DNA of 64,000 bases from Palsa-504 sp963839095 (GTDB lineage: Bacteria > Actinomycetota > Actinomycetes > Streptosporangiales > Streptosporangiaceae): positions 124,001 through 188,000 of the forward strand of contig CAWIUF010000005.1 in the NCBI GenBank assembly GCA_963839095.1. Direction: 5' to 3'. How positions within the stretch are numbered: position 1 is the first letter of the stretch; each line of letters opens with the position of its first letter. Positions 10,481 to 18,774 of the stretch are shown here, one piece after another. The notes under the pieces were generated by a model. That model did not search any database. It had not been told where the DNA came from and saw nothing but the letters and a program-made list of their open reading frames with translations. A program made the position numbers and the translations under genes.

Positions 10481-12336
10481 TAGCGCGTACCGCCCTCGCT
10501 GTCGCCCTCGTCGACGATCTCAGCCTCGACGACCTCGTCGTCGTCCTGCGCGCCGGCGCTGCCGCCGTCGGCCGACTCGGACTGCGCGGCCTGCTGCGCC
10601 TGGGCCTGCTGGTAGATGGCGGTCCCCATCTTCTGGCTGACCTGGGCGGCGTGCTCGGTAGCGGACTTGATCGTGTCGGTGTCGTTGCCCTCGAGCGCCT
10701 TCTTGACCTCGGCCAGCGCCTCGCGGACCTCGGTCTTGATGTCGTCCGGCACCTTCTCCTCGTTCTCGCCGAGGAACTTCTCGGTCTGGTACACCAGCGA
10801 GTCGGCCTGGTTGCGGACCTCGGCCTCCTCACGGCGGCGGCGGTCCTCCTCGGCGTACTCCTCGGCGTCCCGGACCATCTTCTCGATGTCGTCCTTGTTC
10901 AGCGCCGAACCGCCGGTGATCTGCACCGACTGCTGCTTGCCAGTGCCCAGGTCCTTGGCGGACACGTTCACGATGCCGTTGGCGTCGATGTCGAAGGTCA
11001 CCTCGACCTGCGGCACGCCGCGGGGCGCGGGCGCGATCCCGGCCAGCTCGAACATGCCGAGCTTCTTGTTGTAGGCGGCGATCTCACGCTCGCCCTGGAA
11101 CACCTGGATCTGCACCGACGGCTGGTTGTCCTCGGCGGTGGTGAAGATCTCCGAGCGCTTGGTCGGGATGGTGGTGTTCCGCTCGATCAGCTTGGTGAAG
11201 ATGCCGCCCTTGGTCTCGATGCCCAGCGACAGCGGGGTCACGTCGAGTAGCAGGACGTCCTTGACCTCGCCCTTGAGCACGCCGGCCTGCAGGCAGGCGC
11301 CGACGGCGACGACCTCGTCCGGGTTGACGCCCTTGTTGGGCTCCTTGCCGCCGGTCAGCGACTTGACCAGGTCGACCACCGCGGGCATCCGGGTGGAACC
11401 GCCGACCAGCACGACGTTGTGGACGTCGTCGATCTTGATCCCGGCGTCCTTGATGACCTGCTGGAACGGGCTCTTGCAGCGGTCGAGCAGGTCCGAGGTC
11501 ATGCGCTGGAACTCAGCCCGGGTGAGCTTGGCGTCCAGGTGCAGCGGGCCGTCGGCCGAGTGGGAGATGTAGGGCAGGTTGATCTGCGACTCCATCGACT
11601 GCGAGAGCTCGATCTTGGCCTTCTCGGCGGCCTCACGCAGCCGCTGCAGCGCCATCTTGTCCTTGGCCAGGTCGATCCCGTAGCCATTCTTGAAGTCCTG
11701 GACCAGCCAGTCGACGATCCGCTGGTCCCAGTCGTCGCCGCCGAGGTGGTTGTCGCCGGAGGTCGCCTTGACCTCCACGACGCCCTCGCCGACCTCGAGC
11801 AGGGAGACGTCGAAGGTGCCGCCGCCCAGGTCGAAGACCAGGATGGTGGCCTCGTTGTCCTTCTCCAGGTGGTAGGCGAGCGCGGCCGCGGTCGGCTCGT
11901 TGATGATGCGGAGCACGTTCAGGCCGGCGATCTGCCCGGCCTCCTTGGTGGCCTGCCGCTGGGAGTCGTTGAAGTACGCCGGGACGGTGATCACCGCGTC
12001 GGTGATCTTCTCGCCCAGGTACGCCTCCGCGTCCCGCTTGAGCTTCTGCAGCACGAACGCGCTGATCTGCTGCGAGGAGAACTTCTTGCCGTCGATGTTG
12101 ACGGACCAGTCGGTCCCCATGTGCCGCTTGACCGAGCGGATCGTCCGGTCCACGTTGGTGACGGCCTGCCGCTTGGCGACCTCGCCGACCAGTACCTCAG
12201 CGTTCTTGGCGAAGGCCACGACGGACGGGGTGGTCCGTGAGCCCTCAGCGTTGGCGATGACCGTGGGCTCTCCACCCTCGAGGATGGCGACGCATGAGTT
12301 GGTCGTCCCCAGGTCAATCCCTACCGCGCGTGCCAT
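10480..12336 (-). CDS. dnaK: Molecular chaperone DnaK (Hsp70)
   Basis: A cytosolic Hsp70 of 618 residues. The nucleotide-binding domain opens with AVGIDLGTTNSCVAILEGG and includes ILVFDLGGGTFDVSLLE and VLVGGSTRMPAV. The linker DVLLLDVTPLSLGIETKGG leads to the peptide-binding domain, and the acidic C-terminal end contains EVVEAEIVDEGD. It is the first gene of the dnaK-grpE-dnaJ-hspR-clpB operon. Two HAIR-like operators sit 35-107 bases upstream of the start, so it is expected to be repressed by HspR and heat-inducible. No irregularity is seen. Confidence 0.97.
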   Translation of the reverse strand: MARAVGIDLGTTNSCVAILEGGEPTVIANAEGSRTTPSVVAFAKNAEVLVGEVAKRQAVTNVDRTIRSVKRHMGTDWSVNIDGKKFSSQQISAFVLQKLKRDAEAYLGEKITDAVITVPAYFNDSQRQATKEAGQIAGLNVLRIINEPTAAALAYHLEKDNEATILVFDLGGGTFDVSLLEVGEGVVEVKATSGDNHLGGDDWDQRIVDWLVQDFKNGYGIDLAKDKMALQRLREAAEKAKIELSQSMESQINLPYISHSADGPLHLDAKLTRAEFQRMTSDLLDRCKSPFQQVIKDAGIKIDDVHNVVLVGGSTRMPAVVDLVKSLTGGKEPNKGVNPDEVVAVGACLQAGVLKGEVKDVLLLDVTPLSLGIETKGGIFTKLIERNTTIPTKRSEIFTTAEDNQPSVQIQVFQGEREIAAYNKKLGMFELAGIAPAPRGVPQVEVTFDIDANGIVNVSAKDLGTGKQQSVQITGGSALNKDDIEKMVRDAEEYAEEDRRRREEAEVRNQADSLVYQTEKFLGENEEKVPDDIKTEVREALAEVKKALEGNDTDTIKSATEHAAQVSQKMGTAIYQQAQAQQAAQSESADGGSAGAQDDDEVVEAEIVDEGDSEGGTR

Positions 12337-12370
12337 GAGCAGTCCCTTGCTTTGAAGTGTTGAATGTTAA

Positions 12371-12391
12371 GTTGAGTAGTTCGGGCTCAAG
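12371..12391. promoter_or_regulatory. HAIR operator 1 (HspR binding site)
   Basis: GTTGAGT, seven bases, GCTCAAG. This matches the HAIR consensus CTTGAGT-N7-ACTCAAG with one mismatch in each arm. It lies 35 bases upstream of the dnaK start. Confidence 0.85.
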
Positions 12392-12422
12392 CTTGCCAGC
12401 AGGGTCTGCCGCCGTCAAATGA

Positions 12423-12443
12423 CTTGAGTCATATAGGCTCAAC
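12423..12443. promoter_or_regulatory. HAIR operator 2 (HspR binding site)
   Basis: CTTGAGT, seven bases, GCTCAAC. The left arm matches the HAIR consensus exactly and the right arm has two mismatches. It lies 87 bases upstream of dnaK. The two HAIR sites are spaced 52 bases centre to centre, about five helical turns, which would suit co-operative HspR binding on one DNA face. Confidence 0.85.
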
Positions 12444-12558
12444 TTTCCGGAGTCCCGGATGATTCCCGCCCGGCCGTCATTTCTGGCGGGTTCGGCGCGC
12501 GCAGGCTTCCGTGCCGACCGCGTCCTCATGGTGACCGCGTCCTCGCGGCCGACGATCC

Positions 12559-13065
12559 TCAGGCGCGCGAGTCCGCCTGGCGCATGCTGGTCAGGACATC
12601 CTGCAGCGCCGCGATGACCGGCTTGAGGGGGTCGGCGTCCCGGCCCCGGAAGGCCCCGTCGGGGACGTCCGCGTATCGTCCGGCGGCCCCGGTGAGCAGG
12701 TGGAAGCGCACCATGCCATACGCGGGGTACCCGCCGTCGTCGGCCGTGCCGAAGGCGGCCAGGTGGGCCTGGACGATCGTGAGCAGCCGCTTGCTGACCG
12801 CGGCCACGGCCGGGTGGCCGCCCGCTCCGGTCACGTCGCCCCCCGTGCTGGTGTACATGCTGGTCGTGGCGTCACCCAGGGCCGCGACGGTGACCCAGTT
12901 GCCGTTCTTGGAGAAGTCCGTCACCAGGCCGTATACGTCAGGATGAGCGTCGTGCCGGGGAAAGGAGCCGTTCCGGCCCGACCGCAGCGCCGTCCAGCGC
13001 AGCCCCGCGTACACGTCCCGGGGCGTCGGGTCCCCGCTCCCGGTTTTCTTGCGGAGCCGTGGCAC
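12559..13065 (-). CDS. Conserved hypothetical protein
   Basis: A 168-residue soluble protein starting with a basic tail (MPRLRKKTGSGDPTPRDVY). It then shows segments such as VYGLVTDFSKNGNWVTVAAL and GMVRFHLLTGAAGRYADVPD. It has no signal peptide, membrane segment or catalytic motif that I recognise. Codon use is typical of the genome and the frame is clean, so it is likely a real gene. It is separated by about 220 bases from dnaK and is divergent from the Fe-S oxidoreductase genes. The function is unknown. Confidence 0.7.
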   Translation of the reverse strand: MPRLRKKTGSGDPTPRDVYAGLRWTALRSGRNGSFPRHDAHPDVYGLVTDFSKNGNWVTVAALGDATTSMYTSTGGDVTGAGGHPAVAAVSKRLLTIVQAHLAAFGTADDGGYPAYGMVRFHLLTGAAGRYADVPDGAFRGRDADPLKPVIAALQDVLTSMRQADSRA

Positions 13066-13250
13066 GCGCCCATCGTCTCACCCGGCTTCCCTGGTGACTA
13101 GCAGGCGGCGAGGGCGGGCACCCCACCCGTTCGGTATAAAGGGTTTAAATAGTGTGACAAGTCGGCCGACGCGAAGCTGGTACGCAGGCGGTCATATCGC
13201 GGCGGGGTCCAGGTGGCTACGCTTGAGCTCCGGATACTGAGGAGGTTCGC

Positions 13251-13865
13251 GTGGTCTTGCGGATGACCGTCGGCCTGGTCCTGACCGTAGTCGCGCTCGC
13301 GATCGCCGGGCGCCGGATGTGGTGGCTCAAACAGCTGGCGTTCAGCGGGCAGCCCGCGCCCGAGCGGGTCGCCGCGGTCCGCGAGCATCCCGGCCGGGAC
13401 GTGGAGGTGCAGGCGACCGAGGTCATCGGGCAGCGCAAGCTGCTGAAGTGGTCGGTCCCGGGGGCGGCGCACGCGGCCACCTTCTGGGGCTTCATCGTCT
13501 TGATCCTGACGATCATCGAGGCCTACGGGAACCTGTTCAGCCGGACGTTCGCGATCCCCGGCATCGGGCACTGGGCCTTCATCGGGTTCATCGAGGACCT
13601 GTTCGCGGTGGGGGTGCTGGCCGGCATCATCACGTTCACCGTGATCCGGCTGCGGAACAACCCGCACTCCGAGGGGCGCAAGTCGCGGTTCTTCGGCTCG
13701 CACACCCGGGCCGCCTGGGTCGTCCTCGGCATGATCTTCCTCGTCATCGCGACACTCCTTCTCTATCGGGGCGCCCAGATCAACACCGGCGTCTTCCCTT
13801 ATAAGCACGGCGCGTTCGCCTCCCAGATCGTGGGGCACTGGCTGCACCCGCTGGGACCGGGGTGA
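13251..13865 (+). CDS. Membrane N-terminal part of (Fe-S)-binding oxidoreductase
   Basis: A 204-residue integral membrane protein with about five hydrophobic helices. It corresponds to the cytochrome-b-like/heterodisulfide-reductase-E-like membrane domain that in most actinobacteria is the N-terminal third of one ~750-residue (Fe-S)-binding protein. GTG 13251 follows a strong GAGGAGG site. The ORF ends at TGA 13863-13865, overlapping the GTG of the next ORF as GTGA. The two ORFs together span 2219 bases, one base short of a single 740-codon frame, so a missing base in the G run near 13859-13862 would rejoin them. Either translational coupling or a sequence error is possible. Confidence 0.75.
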   Translation: MVLRMTVGLVLTVVALAIAGRRMWWLKQLAFSGQPAPERVAAVREHPGRDVEVQATEVIGQRKLLKWSVPGAAHAATFWGFIVLILTIIEAYGNLFSRTFAIPGIGHWAFIGFIEDLFAVGVLAGIITFTVIRLRNNPHSEGRKSRFFGSHTRAAWVVLGMIFLVIATLLLYRGAQINTGVFPYKHGAFASQIVGHWLHPLGPG

Positions 13866-15469
13866 ACAGCGTGCTCGAGGCGGTGTTCCTGCTCGGCCAG
13901 GTCGGCGTGGTGATGGCCTTCGCCGTCATCGTGGTCTACTCCAAGCACCTGCACATCGCGCTGGCCCCGCTGAACGTCATGTTCTCCCGGCGGCCGAACG
14001 CGCTGGGCCCGCTCGAGCCGATGCGGTCGAACGGCAAGGTGCTCGACTTCGAGGAGGCCGACCCGGACACCGACGTGTTCGGCCTGGGGAAGATCGAGGA
14101 CTTTACCTGGAAGGGCCTGCTGGACATGGCGACCTGCACCGAGTGCGGGCGCTGCCAGTCCCAGTGCCCGGCCTGGGCCACCGGCAAGCCGCTGTCGCCC
14201 AAGCAGGTCATCCTGGACCTGCGCGACCACGCCTTCGCCAAGGCTCCGTACCTGCTGGCGACCTCGGACGAGGAGCGGGAGAAGCTGCCGGACGCGGTCA
14301 AGGCGGAGGCGGAGCGGCCGCTGGTCGGCGGGACGGACGTGAACGGCGTCATCGACCCGGACGTGCTGTGGTCCTGCACGAACTGCGGGGCGTGCGTGGA
14401 GGAGTGCCCGGTCGACATCGAGCACATCGACCACATCGACGGGATGCGCCGCCATCAGGTGCTGATCGAGTCGGCGTTCCCGGTCGAGGCGTCCGGGATG
14501 CTGAAGAACCTGGAGAACAAGGGCGACCCCTGGGGCATGGGCGGGAACCGCCGCGGCGACTGGATCACCGAGCTCGACTTCGAGGTGCCGGTGGTCGACG
14601 GGAAGATCGACCCGGAGACCGAGTACCTGTTCTGGGTCGGCTGCGCGGGCGCCCTGGAGGACCGGGCCAAGAAGACCACCAAGGCGATCGCGACGTTGCT
14701 GCACGACGCCGGGGTCACGTTCGCCGTGCTCGGCCCGGCCGAGACCTGCACCGGGGACCCGGCCCGGCGGATCGGGAACGAGTTCGTCTTCTCGATGCTG
14801 GCCCAGCAGAACGTGGAGACGCTGAACGAGGCCGGGGTGGCCAAGGGCTCGGGCAAGAAGGTCGTGGCCTCCTGCCCGCACTGCTTCAACACCATCTCCC
14901 GCGAGTACCCGCAGCTCGGCGGGGACTACGAGGTCATCCACCACACCCAGCTGCTGGCCAGCCTGGTCAAGGACGGCAAGATCCGCCCGGCCGGGGAGAT
15001 CAAGGAGAAGATCACCTACCACGACCCGTGCTTCCTGGGCCGGCACAACAAGGTCTTCACCCCGCCGCGGGAGATCATCGACGCGGTGCCGGGTACCGCC
15101 GCCGAGGAGATGCCCCGGTGCAAGAACCGCGGCTTCTGCTGCGGCGCGGGCGGGGCGCGGATGTGGATGGAAGAGCGCATCGGCAAGCGCATCAACACCG
15201 AGCGGATCGACGAGGCCCTGGAGCTGAACCCGGACACCATCTCCACCGCCTGCCCGTACTGCATGGTGATGCTCGGCGACGCCGTGGCGGCGAAGAAGAG
15301 CTCCGGCGAGGCCAAGGAGTCGCTCGAGGTCATCGACGTGGCCCAGCTGCTGGTCCGTTCGTCAGCCCTGCCCGCCCGGGTGGCGGCGGCCGAGGACGCC
15401 GGCTCGGCCCCGGTCACCGACGATACGGCGGGGGCGGCCACGGATCAGGACGGGACCCCGGACAGCTGA
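13862..15469 (+). CDS. (Fe-S)-binding oxidoreductase, heterodisulfide reductase-like
   Basis: One N-terminal membrane helix (MNSVLEAVFLLGQVGVVMAF) is followed by two 4Fe-4S ferredoxin motifs (CTECGRCQSQCP near residue 95 and CTNCGACVEECP near residue 175). Two CCG-type cysteine-rich domains follow, visible as ETCTGDPARRIGNE/CPHCFNTISREYP and as CKNRGFCCGAGGARMW/STACPYCMVML. Electrons are probably moved between the membrane quinone pool and a cytosolic partner. The natural partner is not known. It continues the preceding membrane ORF and probably forms one protein with it. A strong hairpin overlaps its stop codon. Confidence 0.88.
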   Translation: MNSVLEAVFLLGQVGVVMAFAVIVVYSKHLHIALAPLNVMFSRRPNALGPLEPMRSNGKVLDFEEADPDTDVFGLGKIEDFTWKGLLDMATCTECGRCQSQCPAWATGKPLSPKQVILDLRDHAFAKAPYLLATSDEEREKLPDAVKAEAERPLVGGTDVNGVIDPDVLWSCTNCGACVEECPVDIEHIDHIDGMRRHQVLIESAFPVEASGMLKNLENKGDPWGMGGNRRGDWITELDFEVPVVDGKIDPETEYLFWVGCAGALEDRAKKTTKAIATLLHDAGVTFAVLGPAETCTGDPARRIGNEFVFSMLAQQNVETLNEAGVAKGSGKKVVASCPHCFNTISREYPQLGGDYEVIHHTQLLASLVKDGKIRPAGEIKEKITYHDPCFLGRHNKVFTPPREIIDAVPGTAAEEMPRCKNRGFCCGAGGARMWMEERIGKRINTERIDEALELNPDTISTACPYCMVMLGDAVAAKKSSGEAKESLEVIDVAQLLVRSSALPARVAAAEDAGSAPVTDDTAGAATDQDGTPDS

Positions 15470-15490
15470 CCGCGCCGTCAGCTGTCCGGG
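15457..15490. terminator. Bidirectional hairpin terminator
   Basis: Perfect 13-base arms CCCGGACAGCTGA (15457-15469) and TCAGCTGTCCGGG (15478-15490) enclose an 8-base loop. The left arm contains the stop codon of the Fe-S oxidoreductase. The hairpin sits between convergent genes, so it may terminate both. There is no U-tract. Confidence 0.7.
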
Positions 15491-15503
15491 ACCCGCGGCT
15501 CCC

Positions 15504-16193
15504 CTAACTGAGCGGCCAGTGATGCCCCGGGCCGGAATGAAAGGAAGGCTCCTCGGGGCCGGCGCCGTCATCGGAGTCCGGGCCGCCCCCCGGCCCGCGG
15601 TCCAGGTACGGCCAGCCCGGGTCCGGCGTGCTCCCGGCGGACCCTTCGCCGGGAACCCGGCGGATCACCTCGAGCACGACGATGTGGCTGCGGCGGTCGT
15701 TCACCACCACCCGGACGTCGCTGGCCCAGCAGGCGGCCCGCAGGACATCCCGGGCCCCCTCCAGGTCCGCGGCGACGATCCCGGCCCGGCACCACAGCCA
15801 GACCCGCTCGCCGAAGTCCGCCGGCACCGTGTAGATCACCGACGGGAGCCTGCCGTCCCTGGTCTGGACCCAGGCGTGGGCACAGCCGGTCCTGACCCGG
15901 TGAGGCGTGATGACGCACCAGGCGCGGGCGACCAGGCGCCGCCGGGCAGGCGGCCAGGCCACGGTGGCGGCCAGCACGGCCATCATCGCCGCCACGGCGG
16001 CGATGAGCCAGCCCGGGCCCAGCGTGACGCCGATGGCGACCGTGCCCGCGAGCACGCCGCCGACCAGGCCGAGTTCGTAGCGCCAGTGCCAGATCCGGGC
16101 CAGCAGGCCCGGCCGCGGCATCGGGCTGAGGGCCGACTCCACGCTGGACATGACGCTCAGGTCATTCGGCTGACGAGGGCGACCGTAAGCCAT
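15504..16193 (-). CDS. Membrane protein of unknown function
   Basis: 229 residues with two adjacent hydrophobic helices at about 37-80 (LGLVGGVLAGTVAIGVTLGP, then LIAAVAAMMAVLAATVAW). A cytosolic domain follows, containing TGCAHAWVQTRDGRLPSVIY and VVVNDRRSHIVVLEVIRRVP, then an acidic/proline-rich tail. The start follows GAGGGGGTGA. It begins two bases after the stop of the upstream zinc-motif gene, so the two form an operon. The organisation resembles small accessory membrane genes of actinomycete integrative elements, but no transfer or integrase gene is nearby, so that link is weak. The function is not recognised. Confidence 0.65.
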   Translation of the reverse strand: MAYGRPRQPNDLSVMSSVESALSPMPRPGLLARIWHWRYELGLVGGVLAGTVAIGVTLGPGWLIAAVAAMMAVLAATVAWPPARRRLVARAWCVITPHRVRTGCAHAWVQTRDGRLPSVIYTVPADFGERVWLWCRAGIVAADLEGARDVLRAACWASDVRVVVNDRRSHIVVLEVIRRVPGEGSAGSTPDPGWPYLDRGPGGGPDSDDGAGPEEPSFHSGPGHHWPLS

Positions 16194-16195
16194 GG

Positions 16196-16609
16196 CTAGT
16201 TCACCCCCTCACGGGTGATACGGCCGGTGCCCGCGCACGGCGAGCACGGGACGGCCGTGATGACGCCGGTTCCGCGGCCGGTGCCGCGGCACCGGGAGCA
16301 CTCGGCCAGCGCGTCGAACCGCGGGTCACGGTACCGGCGGCCCAGGCCGCCGTGAATCCTGATGATCTGCCAGTCGTTCCAGTAGGCTTCGGCGTCGTTC
16401 ATGGCGAACAGCCGGTCACCGAGGCGGCGGGGCAGACTGGCCAGCCAGCTCAGCACCAGCTGGGCGACCGCGGACAGCACGCTGACCAGGGATCCGGGTC
16501 TTCGCGCGCCCGGGGACGCCCACGCCAGGGTCCGGGGATCCGACGGCCAGGCCGGGCCGGGCTGCCGCGCGGTGTTGTCATGGCCGGCGTAGTTGCTAGT
16601 GTTGATCAC
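16196..16609 (-). CDS. Small protein with DnaJ-type CxxCxGxG zinc motif
   Basis: 137 residues starting at GTG 16609 (VINTSNYAGHDN), with GAAGGG about nine bases upstream. A hydrophobic patch around SVLSAVAQLVLSWLASL lies in the middle. The C terminus holds a paired cysteine motif, CSRCRGTGRGTG and then CSPCAGTGRI, like half of a DnaJ zinc domain. There is no J domain. It is directly upstream of the two-helix membrane gene. A metal-binding adaptor role is a guess. Confidence 0.6.
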   Translation of the reverse strand: MINTSNYAGHDNTARQPGPAWPSDPRTLAWASPGARRPGSLVSVLSAVAQLVLSWLASLPRRLGDRLFAMNDAEAYWNDWQIIRIHGGLGRRYRDPRFDALAECSRCRGTGRGTGVITAVPCSPCAGTGRITREGVN

Positions 16610-17128
16610 GATGGTTGCCCTTCTAGCTCGGTCCAGAGCAGGGGTAATGTCTCGCTGGGTCGGTGCTGCAACACCGGCCCGGCGCTGTGTCCGGGGGATG
16701 GCGCAGCGGATGGCGGCGCGGTTCCCGGACGGTCGCGGCTGATGCCCCCGGTGGGGGGTCACGGTCCGCGCGCTTCGGCAGAGCGGAAGCGGATACGGTC
16801 GTTGCGGGCTGACTGAAATGGCAGTGCCTCCCCTTCTTCCGTGGCCCAGGCCTGCCGCGGCGGGTGACTCCCCAGTCGCCCGTATGCAGGCCTTCAGTGG
16901 CACGCGGTCTGCTTCGGTAACCCCCATGGGGCACCGTCGACCCCGTTGTCGGCGGGTCGCTTGAGGATGACTCCTGCGATCTGATTTCATAGTGCATCTG
17001 GCATAGCCGCTTGGCAAGTGCCAAAATAAAGTGCGCCACGCATGCGTCAAATGACTCATCCCAGGCTGGGTCATGGTTCCGGGCTCGTGAGTAACAGCAT
17101 TAGCTTCCTGCGAAAGGACGCCACCTTC
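16610..17128. other. Divergent intergenic region, no supported gene
   Basis: About 520 bases between the zinc-motif gene (minus) and the XRE regulator (plus). Open frames exist on both strands but have poor composition, no ribosome binding site and no recognisable domain. The 100 bases before the XRE gene are AT-richer (around aagtgccaaaataaagtg, 17014-17031) and probably contain promoters for one or both directions. I do not see a clear operator. Confidence 0.5.
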
Positions 17129-17980
17129 GTGCCTGAAGTGCGTAGTCCCACGGTTCGCCGCCGCGAGCTCGGCGCCCTGCTGCGTAAGCTCCGGACCGAG
17201 GCTGGTCTCACCGTCGAGCAGGCGGCCGAGCAGCTGATGTTCTCCATGAGCAAGCTGAGCCGCATGGAGACCGGCCACGGGGTGGCTACGGCCCGGGATA
17301 TCCGCGACCTGTGCGCCCTCTACGGCATCACCGACCAGGCCGAGCGCGATCACATGATGAAGCTCGCGGCCGAGGGCAGGCGCCAGGCCTGGTGGCAGTC
17401 CTACGAACTGGGATACGCCACCTACGTCGGGCTGGAGGCGGAAGCGGTGACCATTTCCGCCTTCCAGTCGTCCGTGGTGCATGGCCTACTGCACACCGCG
17501 GACTACGCGCGCGCGGGACACGAAGGGGCCATGCCGCGGCTCAGCCCCGATCAGATCGAGCTGCAGATCGAGGCGAAGCTCACCCGGCAGCGCATCCTCA
17601 CCCGGCAGAACCCGCCTCAGTTCGCCGTGATCCTCGACGAGGCCGCGCTGCACCGGGTCGTCGGCGGGCGGCAGGTCATGGCGGCGCAGCTGGCGCGGAT
17701 CCTGGACGTGGCGACGCTGCCGAACGTCAGCGTCCAGGTGCTTCCCTATGACGTCGGCGCACATCCCGCGGTGGAGAGTAACTTCACCATCCTCGAACTG
17801 CCCGATCCAACTCCCGGGGTGGTCTTCGTAGAGGGACTGGTAGGGTCTATCTACCTCGACCGGGACGACGATCTCGTCAGATATCAAACAATTTTCCAAA
17901 AACTGCAGTCTATAGCGCTGGCCCCAAAAGGGTCAGTAGATTTGATTGCAAAGTTTCGCCGTGCTTACGAAAGCAGTTAG
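17129..17980 (+). CDS. XRE-family regulator with DUF5753
   Basis: 283 residues from GTG 17129 (VPEVRSPTVRRREL), preceded by GAAAGGA at about ten bases. An earlier in-frame GTG at 17087 is possible. The N-terminal HTH has LRTEAGLTVEQAAEQLMFSM followed by KLSRMETGHGVATARDI. The remainder is the DUF5753 effector-like domain (QFAVILDEAALHRVVGGRQV, then LPNVSVQVLPYDVGAHPA). These regulators pair with DUF397 proteins in Streptomyces (WhiJ-like modules in development), as here. The 3' end is noticeably AT-rich compared with its neighbours, hinting at acquisition. Confidence 0.88.
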   Translation: MPEVRSPTVRRRELGALLRKLRTEAGLTVEQAAEQLMFSMSKLSRMETGHGVATARDIRDLCALYGITDQAERDHMMKLAAEGRRQAWWQSYELGYATYVGLEAEAVTISAFQSSVVHGLLHTADYARAGHEGAMPRLSPDQIELQIEAKLTRQRILTRQNPPQFAVILDEAALHRVVGGRQVMAAQLARILDVATLPNVSVQVLPYDVGAHPAVESNFTILELPDPTPGVVFVEGLVGSIYLDRDDDLVRYQTIFQKLQSIALAPKGSVDLIAKFRRAYESS

Positions 17981-18069
17981 AACAAAGTTTTACTTGCTTT
18001 CGCGCCGATGCTTAAGAAGCTATCGGCAACTATAGGTCGGCTATGCCTAATACATGAGCTAGGAGTCCG

Positions 18070-18279
18070 ATGTCGATAAATGATACAGAGAATCGCAACC
18101 CTCGGTGGCGCAAGGCGAAATACAGCGCTGGTAACGGAGCCTGCGTAGAGGTAGCTGCATTTAGCGGGCAGATCCTTGTCCGTGACTCAACGGATCCCGG
18201 AGGGCCAGCTCTCAGGTACTCCGCATCCGCCTTTCGGTCGCTTGTGCACGATATACGGGAAGGTGATCTATCTGCCTGA
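18070..18279 (+). CDS. DUF397 domain-containing protein
   Basis: A 69-residue protein with the DUF397 pattern: WRKAKYSAGNGACVEVA near the N terminus, then ILVRDSTDPGGPALRYSASA and FRSLVHDIREGD at the end. It starts at an ATG after GAGCTAGGAGTCCG. It lies 89 bases after the XRE-DUF5753 gene on the same strand. In Streptomyces such small proteins act with their HTH partners and resemble antitoxin- or anti-repressor-like modules. The exact role is unknown. Base composition is less GC-rich than most of the window. Confidence 0.85.
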   Translation: MSINDTENRNPRWRKAKYSAGNGACVEVAAFSGQILVRDSTDPGGPALRYSASAFRSLVHDIREGDLSA

Positions 18280-18774
18280 GCCTGTAACCGTTAGTCGGCC
18301 GCCCGCCCGCTTCAGCGCTCTCACACGTCAGTAACGGGACAGGCGGCCGCGCTCTTCCGGCGGCCGGGTCTGTGGGCCTACCTGACGAGACGCGCTGAGC
18401 TTAACTACCTCAGGGAGCGCGACGCGTTGCTGCACTCGGAGAGGATGGCGGTGCTCGAACTCCTGGAGCCAGGGGCCGTAATGACGGAGTTCTGGAGCCG
18501 GATATTGCCGGAAAATCTGGATGGCGCCTCCGCCCCAGCGATCTTATCGCCGCGGATCAGTTCATCGCAAGTGCAAGGCGCAATCGGACCGGTATCCTCA
18601 TTGCCGAATCTGGTGAGTAAAAGAGCGCCGACAGGGTTGGCCGCGGTTAGGCTGACCCTGTCGGCGCGGCATAAATTCGAAATGCTCACATGCGACTTGC
18701 CGTGACAGGCTCCTTCGCGTTGTTAGCCAAAACACCCGCACCCCCTCCGGAATGAAGGCCTCCATCAAATTGGA
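18280..18774. other. Intergenic region with possible gene remnant and hairpin
   Basis: About 495 bases between the DUF397 gene and dcd. On the plus strand, about 18320-18500 reads like coding sequence without a start (GLWAYLTRRAELNYLRERDA, then SERMAVLELLEPGAVMTEF). It then loses character, so it may be a decayed gene, but I cannot assign a family. A 13-bp perfect inverted repeat lies at 18625-18667. Confidence 0.35.
18625..18667. repeat. 13-bp perfect inverted repeat
   Basis: Arms GCGCCGACAGGGT (18625-18637) and ACCCTGTCGGCGC (18655-18667) are separated by 17 bases. It lies 107 bases beyond the dcd stop codon, so it could be the dcd terminator on the minus strand or the end of a small decayed element. 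Confidence 0.6.

Noticed and set aside
16623..17039. A 138-residue minus-strand gene upstream of the zinc-motif gene
   Set aside because: Composition is erratic, with no ribosome binding site or domain. It spans the likely divergent promoter region.
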